Of a stretch of DNA of 64,000 bases, positions 26,660 to 35,212 are shown piece by piece. Source of the DNA: Palsa-883 sp963847615. Lineage in GTDB: Bacteria > Pseudomonadota > Alphaproteobacteria > Acetobacterales > Acetobacteraceae. The DNA lies in the NCBI GenBank assembly GCA_963847615.1, contig CAWKAN010000025.1, forward strand, positions 496,001-560,000, read 5' to 3'. The notes beneath the pieces are model-generated. The model was not told where the DNA came from. It searched no databases and worked only from the letters and a program-made list of their open reading frames with translations. Every line of letters begins with the position of its first letter. The first letter of the stretch is position 1. The translations under genes and the position numbers were made by a program.

Positions 26660-26965
26660 GGGAACGAAGCAAGGCCGGGGCTCCGCCCCGGACCCCGCCA
26701 GGGGGCTTTGCCCCCCTGGACCCCCCACCAGAGGCAGCGGCCTCTGGACTCCATGACTGGGCGTGTGGGGAGGGGAAGGGGGCGGCTGGGCGAGGCGACG
26801 GGGCGCCGTCCAGCATGCTGGACGGCGCCCCGTCGCCTCGCCCAGCCGCCCCCTTCCCCTCCCCACACGCCCAGTGAAGGGTTCCAAGGGCTGTGCCCTT
26901 GGCGGGGGTGCAGGGGGCAGCGCCCCCTGCCGGGGTCCAGGGGCGGAGCCCCTGGCCTTGCTTCG
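26660..26965. repeat. Multi-hairpin element around a perfect 120-bp palindrome (copy 2)
   Basis: Bases 26756-26875 form a perfect palindrome with 60-base arms centred on GCATGC. It differs from the copy at 416-535 at several positions, and every change is mirrored in the opposite arm. The flanks are again serial hairpins (ggggctccgcccc, cagggggcagcgccccctg), bounded by gaagcaaggcc and ggccttgcttc. It separates lptE from holA within what is normally a tight operon, a sign of insertion. Confidence 0.92.
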
Positions 26966-26995
26966 CTTCGCCCGCGTGCCCGCCGGACACGCGGG

Positions 26996-27548
26996 TCAGC
27001 CTGCCTGGGCGGCGCGTTTGCGGAAGAACGCGGCGAGTTGCAGCGTGATCTGATCGGCGACCTCGCCGGCGAGGCGCTTTTGAATGGTTTCGTTCTCCAG
27101 GTCCGCCGCGAAATACTGCGTGTCCAGGATGTTCTCGGCGTCCGCGGCGCGGGCCGAGCCGTTGATGATGTTGGTGCGGGCGAGGTCCTGGGCGTGCAGC
27201 GTCCAGGTGGCGTGGCCGATCAACCGCACGCGCGTGACGGTGTGTTCGGCTGGATCCCGAGGGCGCTGCCGGTAATCCAGAAATTGACCGCCAGGTCGTA
27301 GCGTTGCGCGGTGGCGCCGCTCGGCGCCTTCGAACCGGTCCTGCAGCGCCTGGCGCAGCAGCATGCCGGGGCGATCGGCGATCAGGTTGACGTTGATGGC
27401 GGCGAGTTCGCGTTGCGCCGGGCCGGCCTGGCCGGAGGCGGTCGGCATGTAGACCGGCTGGAACCCGCAGCCGGCGAGCGCGGCCCCGGCGCCGAGCGCC
27501 AGGAACGCGCGGCGGGGCAATCTCCGGCGGCATGCGGGACGCGGTCAT
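26996..27548 (-). pseudogene. lptE: LPS-assembly lipoprotein LptE, compensating frameshifts
   Basis: LptE plugs the LptD barrel in the outer membrane. The frame from a TTG at 27520 gives a lipoprotein signal (ALGAGAALAGCGFQPVYMP) and a C-terminal half (VTRVRLIGHATWTLHAQD to QLAAFFRKR). Between about 27240 and 27325 the frame in use is wrong: it gives ERRHRATLRPGGQFLD, while the next frame gives the expected ATAQRYDLAVNFWITGSALG. Two opposite indels therefore cancel out. The likely native start is the ATG at 27548, overlapping the leuS stop (ATGA), which needs one more indel near 27525. Confidence 0.8.
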
Positions 27549-30309
27549 CCGGCGACCACGAAATTGACGATGCGGTTGGGCACGTAGATTTCCTTGACGA
27601 TCCGCTTCGCCGCCAGGGCGCGTGCCACATTCGGCTTCGTCCTTGGCCGCGGCGAGGTTGGCCTCGCGCGGGGCGTCCGGCGGCACCTCGATGGTGCCGC
27701 GCAGCTTGCCCATCACCTGCACGGCGATGGTGACGGTCTCGGCGACCAGCAGCGCCGGGTCGGCGTCCGGCCAGGGCAGCTCGGCGACCAGGTGCGCCGC
27801 GGCGGGGTGCAGCCGGGCATGCAGCTCCTCGGCCAGATGCGGCATCATCGGCGAGATCAGCCGGGCCAGCGTCTCCATCGCCTCCCGCCGCGCCCAGGCA
27901 AGGCCGGTGCGGTCGTCGGCGCGGTCGGCCTCGGCGATGGCGTTGGCGAATTCGTACAGCCGCGCGACCGCGACGTTGAAGGCGAAGCTTTCCAGCGCCT
28001 CGGTGACCGCCGCGATGGTGCGGTGGGTGGCGCGGCGCAGCGCGCGCGCCGGCCGTGGCCGAAAGCGTCTCCGGCACGCGGCGCCTGGCCGGCGGCGCGG
28101 CAAGCGCCTCGGCCAGGCGGAACACCCGCTGGGTGAAGCGGAAGGCGCCGGCGACGCCGGCTTCGGTCCACTCCATGTCGCGCTCGGGCGGGTTGTCGGA
28201 CAGGATGAACCAGCGCGCGGTGTCGGCGCCGTAGCGCGTCGATGATGGCGCCGGGATCGACGGTGTTGCGCTTCGACTTGCTCATCGCCTCGACGCGGCC
28301 GACGGTGACGGGTTCGCCGGTCTGGCGCTGCACGATGGCGCCCGTCGGGCCGCTTCTCGATCTCCTCGGGATACAGCCAGCTGCCGTCGGCGGACCGATC
28401 GGAGCTTCGTGGTTGACCATGCCCTGGGTGAACAGGCCGGCGAACGGTTCCTCGACGCCGATATGGCCGGTCTGCTGCATCGCGCGGGTGAAGAAGCGGG
28501 CGTAGAGCAGGTGCAGGATCGCGTGCTCGATGCCGCCGATATACTGATCGACCGGCATCCAGTGATCGACCGCGGCGCGATCGACCGGGGTCGTCCGCCG
28601 TCGGGCTGCAGTAGCGGGCGAAATACCAGGAGCTGTCCACGAAGGTGTCGAAGGTGTCGGTCTCGCGCCGGGCCGGCGCGGCGCAGCGCGGGCAGGCGAC
28701 GTGCTTCCAGGCCTGGGTGGTGATCGAGCGGGTTGCCGGGCTGGTCGAAGGTCACGTCGTCGGGCAGGCGCACCGGCAACTGGTCCGTCCGGCACCGGCA
28801 CGATGCCGCAGGCCTCGCAATGGATCACCGGGATCGGGCAGCCCCAGTAGCGCTGGCGCGACACGCCCCAGTCGCGCAGCCGCCAGTTGACCACGCCGCG
28901 GCCGACGCCGCGCGCTCCAGCGCGGCGATCGCGGCGCGCTTGGCCGCCTCGACATCCAGCCCGTTCAGGAAGCCGGAGTTGAAGATCGTGCCGGGGCCGA
29001 CATAGGCCGTCTCGGCCGATGGCGAAGCTGGCCGGGTCGGCGCCCGGCGGCAGCACCACCGGCGGCACGCGCAGGCGGTACTTGCGCGCGAAATCGAGGT
29101 CGCGCTGGTCGTGCGCGGGGCAGCCGAAGATGGCGCCGGTGCCGTATTCCATCAGCACGAAGTTGGCGATCCAGACCGGGTAGGTGGCGCCCGCGATGAA
29201 CGGGTGGCGGACCCGCAGGCCGGTGTCGTAGCCGTGCTTGTCGGCGGTTTCGATCGCCGCCTCGCTGGTGCCCAGCCGGCGGCATTCGGCGATGAAGGCG
29301 GCGGCTTCGGGGTCGCGGGCGGCAACGGCGGCGGCCAGCGGATGCTCCGGCGCCAGCGCCAGGAACGACATGCCGTACAGCGTGTCCGGGCGGGTGGTGA
29401 ACACCTCGACCTTGTCGATGCCCTGGCCGATCTGGGCAAGCGGTGCCGCCGGATGGAAGGCGCCGTGGCCGGCCGGGGCGGCGTCCGCCGCTTGCGGGAC
29501 CAGCGCGAAGGCCAGGTGCGCGCCCTCGCTGCGGCCGATCCAGTTCGCCTGCATCAGCCGCACCCGCTCCGGCCAGCGGTCGAGCGTGTCGAGCGCCGCC
29601 AGCAGCTCCGGCGCGTAGTCGGTGATGCGCAGGAACCACTGCGACAGCAGCTTCTTCTCGACCGGCGCGCCGGAGCGCCAGCCGCGGCCGTCGATCACCT
29701 GCTCGTTGGCGAGCACGGTGCCGTCGACCGGGTCCCAGTTGACCCAGCTTTCCTTGCGCTCGACCAGCCCGGCCGCGCAGGAAGTCGAGGAACAGCTTCT
29801 GCTGGTGGCCGTAATAGGCCGGGTCGCAGGTGGCGAACTCCCGCGCCCAGTCGAGCGAGAGGCCCATGCGCTGCAGCTCGGCGCGCATCGCGGCGATGTT
29901 GTCCCAGGTCCATTTGGCCGGGTGGATGCCGCGTTCGCGCGCGGCGTTCTCGGCCGGCAGGCCGAAGGCGTCCCAGCCCATCGGGTGCAGCACGTCGAAG
30001 CCGCGGGCGCGCTTGTAGCGGGCCACCACGTCGCCCAGCGTGTAGTTGCGGACGTGCCCCATGTGGATCTTGCCGCTGGGGTAGGGGAACATCTCCAGCA
30101 CGTAGTATTTCGGCTTGCCGGTCGGTGGGGACGTCGGCCACGCGGAAGCAGCCGCGTTCGGCCCAGGCTTGCTGCCATCGCGGCTCGGCCGCGTGGAAGT
30201 CGTAGGGCGGCTCGGCCGCGTGGAAGTCGTAGCGCGGCTCGGCCGCGTGGGAGTCGGAACGCGGCTCGGCGGGAGGGGCGGCCACCTCGGTGCGGATTGC
30301 GTCGGTCAT
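27545..30309 (-). pseudogene. leuS: Leucyl-tRNA synthetase, broken by about ten frameshifts
   Basis: Class I synthetase charging tRNA-Leu. Segments in shifting frames cover the whole protein in order: YYVLEMFPYPSGKIHMGHVR (HIGH motif is HMGH), EVFTTRPDTLYGMSF from the editing domain, WRLRDWGVSRQRYWGCPIP, the AMSKSKRNTVDP motif (KMSKS) and an anticodon-binding C-terminus ending NFVVAG. Breaks lie near 30120, 29770, 29020, 28910, 28785, 28715, 28590, 28360, 28235, 28050 and 27625. Protein sequence is conserved right up to each break, which argues for indels in the assembly. The N-terminus has an unusual 9-residue tandem repeat (see 30181-30270). Confidence 0.85.
30181..30270. repeat. 27-bp tandem repeat in the leuS N-terminus
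   Basis: About three copies of a 27-bp unit starting cggctcggccgcgtggaagt. It encodes, on the minus strand, repeats of EPRYDFHAA ahead of the conserved RWQQAW segment that normally begins LeuRS. In-frame units add about 27 residues to the synthetase N-terminus. Confidence 0.8.
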
Positions 30310-30377
30310 TCGGGGGCAGCCGTGCTCATTCTGGCTGGGGGAGTGGGTGCGGGGCGTGGTGCGGATCGCAGCAAAGC

Positions 30378-30564
30378 AAGCAAGCAATCAAGCGGACACA
30401 GAGTTTCACAGAGTGCACACAGAGTTTCACGGAGAAGGCAAATGGCGCTGCGCGCAAGGCGCTGCGGCCGAGGCACCAGTCCCCAGCGCGAAGCGCCAAA
30501 AAATCTGCTCTGTGAAACTCTGTGTGCACTCTGTGAAACTCTGTGTCCGCTTGATTGCTTGCTT
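30378..30564. repeat. 53-bp perfect inverted repeat with 81-nt centre (copy 1)
   Basis: The left arm 30378-30430 (starting aagcaagcaatcaagcgg) is the exact reverse complement of 30512-30564. The arms consist of phrases such as gtttcacagagt and gcacacagag. Arms and layout match the element at 34760-34949, with base changes that are compensated. The element lies between the leuS start and the GxxExxY gene. It resembles the 'cacagag' palindromic repeats often seen in environmental proteobacteria (general knowledge). Confidence 0.92.
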
Positions 30565-30679
30565 TCCGCGTCAGCGCCGCACTTCAGGGTTGACCCGCCG
30601 CAACCCCGTAGATCCGGATTAACCCACCGTAAACCGCACCGCGTGATCCTGCCAAGGGCGATACACCCCTGGGCAGCGC

Positions 30680-31060
30680 ATGACTGTTCCCGATGGCAAC
30701 GACCTGACCCAGCGCATTATCGGGCTGGCGATGCGCGTGCACACGCGGCTCGGCCCAGGCCTGCTGGAAAGCGCCTACGAGCGGTGCCTGTGCCACGAGT
30801 TCGACCGAAACGCGCTTGCCTATGCACGGCAGATCGATCTGCCGCTGGACTATGATGGTGTGATTCTCGACTGTGGCTATCGGGCGGATATCATCGTGAG
30901 CAACGAGGTGATCCTGGAATTGAAGTCCGTCGAGCATATCCTGCCGTTGCACGAGGCCCAGCTCCTCACCTACCTGCGCCTCAGTCGATGCCGCATCGCG
31001 CTATTGCTCAATTTCAATACACTCCGGCTGAAGGACGGCATCCGCCGGCGTGTGCTGTGA
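30680..31060 (+). CDS. GxxExxY family protein (PD-(D/E)xK-like)
   Basis: A 126-residue protein with the family-defining motif GLLESAY (Gly27, Glu30, Tyr33). A nuclease-like core YRADIIVSNEVILELKSVE places Asp70, Glu80 and Lys82 as a D-X(n)-ExK triad, and HEAQLLTYLRLSRCRIALLLNFN follows. The family (PF13366-type) is widespread but has no established role; a nuclease or repeat-associated activity is often supposed from the fold. The gene starts 116 bp after the perfect 53-bp-arm inverted repeat, and a degraded relative sits at 38.7-39.1 kb inside another inverted repeat. Confidence 0.88.
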   Translation: MTVPDGNDLTQRIIGLAMRVHTRLGPGLLESAYERCLCHEFDRNALAYARQIDLPLDYDGVILDCGYRADIIVSNEVILELKSVEHILPLHEAQLLTYLRLSRCRIALLLNFNTLRLKDGIRRRVL

Positions 31061-31204
31061 CCCGTCACGGATCGGCTGCCGGTCCGGCGTTGCCGTACCC
31101 TGCCCCGGCGGAGCGGCACCGACGACGATGCGGGCGACGGTTTCGCTTGCCGCCGGGCGCCGCGCGGCGTGCCCGGCCATCGCCGTGCAGCGCCGCACGG
31201 CGGC

Positions 31205-31310
31205 GCGCAATCCAGCCGCAGCCTGGGCCGGCCTATGCCTGGGCTGGCCTATACCTGGGCCAGCGGCAGCCTGGGCCAGCCGCAGCCTGGGCCGGCGTCA
31301 GCCGGGGTTG
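31205..31310. repeat. Tandem 'cagcctgggccggc' repeat
   Basis: Five to six imperfect units of about 18 bp (agcctgggccggcctatg, cctgggctggcctatacc, and so on) fill the gap between the GxxExxY gene and the 3' end of the DUF3576 gene. They reach the last codons of that gene on the minus strand. No independent gene is visible. Confidence 0.7.
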
Positions 31311-31819
31311 GACTGTTCGCGCAGTTGGCGGGCGCGCGCGAGCACCTTGTCCTCGATCTCGCTGGTGGTGACTGGACTGACCGGGGCGTCCACCCACTGG
31401 CCGTTCTCCAGCACCTGGCGGAAGATCGCGACCTTGATCCCGTCGCTGCGCAACTGGCGGCCGAGGATATAGGCGGTCGCCTTGAAGCGTTCGCCGGTGC
31501 TGCCGGCGGGGGAGTACCAGTCGGTGATGATCACCCCGCCGAACGGGTCGGCGGAGGCCAGCGGCATGAAGTTCAGGGTGTCCAGCGCGCCGCGCCACAG
31601 ATAGGCATTGACGCCGAGCCCGGCGCCGGCACCGGAGTCGTTGCGGTTCTTGGAGGTGCCGAAGGTCAGCCCGCCTTCCCCGAGCAGGGTTGACTGGGTG
31701 CCGCCACCCGGCGGACCGGTATAGCTCGGCTCGGCCGGCGCGCCGGTCTCGCTGCGGCATCCGGCGAGGGTTGCGCCACCGAGCAGAAGCACGCCAGTCA
31801 GAAACAGTCTTCTCGCCAT
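31298..31819 (-). CDS. DUF3576 domain lipoprotein
   Basis: A 173-residue lipoprotein. I start at the ATG complementary to 31817-31819, giving MARRLFLTGVLLLGGATLAG followed by Cys, a lipobox. The mature part (VNAYLWRGALDTLNFMPLAS, GGVIITDWYSP, YILGRQLRSDGIKVAIF) matches DUF3576, an alphaproteobacterial envelope protein of unknown role that often sits just upstream of leuS. Here it is upstream on the same strand, but repeat DNA and the GxxExxY gene now lie between them. Confidence 0.85.
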   Translation of the reverse strand: MARRLFLTGVLLLGGATLAGCRSETGAPAEPSYTGPPGGGTQSTLLGEGGLTFGTSKNRNDSGAGAGLGVNAYLWRGALDTLNFMPLASADPFGGVIITDWYSPAGSTGERFKATAYILGRQLRSDGIKVAIFRQVLENGQWVDAPVSPVTTSEIEDKVLARARQLREQSNPG

Positions 31820-32085
31820 TGTTCGCCCTTTGGTCGGCCCGATAGCTGGCCGGTCTGAACCCCGATCCGCGCGGTGATGCAACTCGGCCCATCCGCCGCC
31901 GCTGGCGCGCTTGCAGCGCCAGCCACCCCTGGCAACGGGAGCCTGCCGTCCCCGACAGGGGCCTGCTTAGCTCGCCTGCCCGGCGAAGCCAAGGGTGCGC
32001 TTCAGCCGGGGCGCCGCCGCCACCTCCAGAAACAGAAACGGCGGGGAGAGCCCCCGCCGTTCCATGCCGCGAAGATCGCTGGAGC

Positions 32086-33652
32086 TTACCAGCTCACTTT
32101 GGTGCCGATCATGAACGCCTGCGAACTCACAGTGTTGTACTGCGTCGTGTCCTGGCCACCGAGCAGGTTGATACCGCCCTGATGCGCCTGACCCCACAGG
32201 AATTCGGCGTAGGCATTGATGCCGGGCGCCAGGGCGTAGACCGCGCTCGCCGCAGCACCCTCGTCGTAACGCTGTGTGTGGAAGCTTGTCGAACGTCGAG
32301 CCGGTCGACTGGAAGTTGAACCAGGACACGCCGAGGGTGATCGGCCCGGTTGCGTACTGGGCACCAACGACATAGGCGATCGCGCTCTTGCCGCCGTTCG
32401 GCTCCAACGACACCTGGCCGTTGTAGTCGCCGAGCAGCACGTTGCCGCCGACGGAGAACCCAGCATATGACAGCACAAGGCCGAAGTCGCCGACACTGAA
32501 GCCCTTGTAGGCGTTGCTGGTGGTCAACGGCTGGCCGGGGCTGACGTTGCCGGAACCCGAATAGCCGGCGATGCCATAGACGCCGACGCCGCTGAAGTTG
32601 CCCTGGTAGCGAGCCATGGCTTCGAACATGTTGTTCGCACGCGCCTCGTCGCCGAGGGTTGACGAGGTCGTCAGGTTCGCGCACCCGCTGCCCGCCACGG
32701 TGCACGAGGCATCCTGGGCAACCGAGTTGTCAGGCGCGTAGCTGACGGCGAGGTCGAAGCCGGAAAAGCTCGGCGACAGGTAAACCGCCTTGGAAATGGC
32801 ATACTCCTTGCCGACACCGGACCAGAACGGCCAGGTGGGCTGCCCATTCGCCACCATCGCCGGCGGCAGGTCGCCGTTCCACGCGCCGGTGCCGAACTGG
32901 AAGGTCGTCACGCCGTTGTCGAACTGGCTGAACGGGCCGTCGTCCTGACCGAAGCGGAAAATGCCGATGCTGTTCGAGCCGAGATAGACCGCTTCACGCC
33001 GCACATACAGCGTGCTGCCCGAGCTGGACCCCGAGGGGCTGCTGCCGAACGCGGTGCCGTTCGACGGCGCGCCGGAAGAGAAGCCGTAGCCCTGGCCGAT
33101 GAAGTTCTGGCGGATCTCGACGATGGCGCCGTAGCGCATGCCGTTCGTCGCCATCGCGTTGACGCCCGGATACAGCCGGAAGTAGCCGAGTATCTGCTGC
33201 GGCTGGAGCTTGTTGGTGGTGGTGACCGTCTTGGCGGGAGTCGTGACCGACCACTGACCCCCGTAAGAATTACCCGAACCGTGGTGGTATGCGTAGTTGG
33301 CGTTGGTCCAATCGTGGTTCGTACTCGCGTCCGACCATTTTATCCATACGTCGTTGTTGGTGCTCGCCGGGGTAATGGTCGAGGTCGTGTAGTTGTAGCC
33401 GTCGCCACCGGCGACCGAGGCGTACATCGCTATGCGCCCATTGAGATGGACGACAAAGCTGCCGGGCGTCGGCGCGGTCGGGCCCGCAGCCGCGGGGGCG
33501 CCCTGACTGTTATTCGAATTGTTGCCGCCGAGAAAGGAGGTCGGCGCCGTGACGTTTCCCAACGGTGCCATCGGCATCGGCGCCGGCGTCTGGGCACTGG
33601 CGAGGCCGACTGATCCGAAGACCGCCACCCCTGCCAACAAGAGCTTCCGCAT
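32086..33652 (-). pseudogene. Outer membrane porin, one frameshift near the C-terminus
   Basis: A strong ribosome site (ggaggagg) precedes the ATG at 33652. The protein starts with a signal peptide (MRKLLLAGVAVFGSVGLASA) and continues as a Gly/Asn/Ser-rich beta-barrel with strand patterns such as IFRFGQDDGPFSQF and FDLAVSYAPDNS. Near 32277 a one-base change shifts the frame (TFDKLPHTALRR versus the expected HTQRYDEGAAASAVYAL). The shifted frame ends in GTKVSW, a proper aromatic porin terminus, at 32086. Length is about 520 residues. Substrate unknown. Confidence 0.82.
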
Positions 33653-33871
33653 CTACATCCTCCTCCAAGTTCGCTGGGTGACCCAGCCATGATCCGAGGC
33701 CCCGCTCCGTATCCCCACCAGGCTGCCCCGCCGTTTCCGACGTAGGCACCCCCCGAATGCGGGGCGGCCGGACCTGACGAGACTATGCTGAGAAATTGGG
33801 TCGGTCCGCAACGGTCCTTCGCGGCCTCGGATGGCTTTCGCGAGACAGTGTGACATCAACGCCACAGAACC

Positions 33872-34501
33872 TCATTGCGCGGGGGAGGCGGACGGCGGCT
33901 CGAGCAGGGCGTCGATGGCGCCGACGCCGCGGCAGAGGCGGCGCGGCAGCCGGCGGATCGATCCGCCGTCGATGCCGCCGAGCGCCGCCACCGGCAGCGC
34001 CGCGGCGCGGGCGAGCCGCGCCCAGCGCGACGGCCCCAGCGCCGCGGCGCCCGGGTGGCTGCGCGTGGCGAAGGCCGGCGACAGAAAGGCCAGGTCCGCC
34101 CCGGCGCGGGCGGCGCGGCGCAGCTCGGCCGCGCCATGCGCCGAGCTGGTCAGCAGGGCGCCGCGGCGCCGCAGGGGCAACGGCGCGCCCGCCGGCCACC
34201 GCCCCGCGCGCAGATGCACGCCGGCGCCCAGCGCCGCGGCGAGCCGCAAGTCGCCCGCCACCACCAGCGTGAGGCGGCGCACCCGGCAGAGCCGCGCCAG
34301 GTCGCGGCCCAGCGCGGCGCGCGCCGGGTCGGAGTCGTGGCGCAGCACCACGCCGGCCAGCCCCTTCGGCAGGCGCGCCACGGCCGGGCGCGGATCGGCC
34401 AGCCGGCGCGCGTCGGTGAACAGCCACAGCGGCGGCAGGCGGGGCGGCCGGTTGCGCCGGCGCACCGTCGCCCGCGCCCAGGCCAGCAAGGCTGCATCCA
34501 T
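33872..34501 (-). CDS. Thiamine phosphate synthase-like protein (TENI family)
   Basis: A 209-residue TIM-barrel-like protein. I start at the ATG complementary to 34499-34501 (MDAALLAWARATV). Family traits are LWLFTDARRLADP near the N-terminus, LAGVVLRHD, GVHLRAG, SSAHGAAELRRAARAGADLA, FLSPAFATRSHPG and the phosphate-binding PVAALGGIDGG. It is somewhat shorter and more divergent than ThiE, so it may be a TenI-like paralogue. No other thiamine genes are nearby. Confidence 0.75.
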   Translation of the reverse strand: MDAALLAWARATVRRRNRPPRLPPLWLFTDARRLADPRPAVARLPKGLAGVVLRHDSDPARAALGRDLARLCRVRRLTLVVAGDLRLAAALGAGVHLRAGRWPAGAPLPLRRRGALLTSSAHGAAELRRAARAGADLAFLSPAFATRSHPGAAALGPSRWARLARAAALPVAALGGIDGGSIRRLPRRLCRGVGAIDALLEPPSASPAQ

Positions 34502-34759
34502 CACGCGCGCCCGGTACGGTGGCGTGGGATCGGCGTCACCCAAGCGGCACGAAAGTTCGTGGGAGGCGCGGGGTATCCGCCGCGGGGTCCGCCCTGCTCC
34601 CACAGCGCATCAGGCTTGCCAACAGGAGCAAGACAACGCCCAACGATGAACCAATCGAGCGCGGTTGCGCGGGTTCGCGTCTGGTTGGGGCGGGTGACCG
34701 TATTTGGCCGTACGGCAGACCCGTATTTGTTGCTTGTCCGCATCAGTCCGCGCCGCAGG

Positions 34760-34949
34760 AAGCAAGCAATCAAGCGGACACAGAGGTACACGGAGTGCAC
34801 ACAGAGTTTCACAGAGAAAGAAAAAGCTGAGCTTCGCGACAATCGTTTCAAATTGACCCCCGGACCCAGGCGCGAAGCGCCAACATGATCTTCTCGGTGA
34901 AACTCTGTGTGCACTCCGTGTACCTCTGTGTCCGCTTGATTGCTTGCTT
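34760..34949. repeat. 53-bp perfect inverted repeat with 84-nt centre (copy 2)
   Basis: The left arm 34760-34812 is the exact reverse complement of 34897-34949. Compared with copy 1 at 30378-30564 each arm carries the same three substitutions (gaggtacacgg versus gagtttcacag), so base pairing is preserved. The centres also share a gcgcgaagcgcc hairpin. It lies in a 700-bp intergenic region (34502-35212) between the thiE-like gene and the TPR gene, in which I see no other gene. Confidence 0.93.
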
Positions 34950-35212
34950 TGCCGCGGCACACCCGGCCTCGCGCCTGACCCCGTACGCTCACCCTGACCG
35001 CCATCGGGAGCGGCGGCGCCCCCAAGTACATCCGAAATGGAATTATGCCGCCTGTCCAGGTCCAGCTCGAAGCGATAGTTGCGGCTCGGGCAACTGCTTC
35101 CTCGGGGTAGCCGGCCGGCGTGGCGCCGCCGCGCCCCTGCGCGTGCGGCGCCCGCGTCATGTCCGCCGAAGCCTGCTATGAAGCCTCCGACCGAACCCAC
35201 AGCCCGGCCAGC

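Noticed and set aside
24551..26887. 778-residue minus-strand ORF
   Set aside because: It reads through the 120-bp palindrome and across holA and the VOC gene in the wrong frame; only its piece near 26400-26644 is real, as the holA 5' part.
34502..35212. Protein-coding ORFs within the inverted-repeat region
   Set aside because: Frames on both strands encode the repeat phrase itself (such as TEFHRE and LCVHSVYLCV) and mirror each other; no independent evidence of coding.
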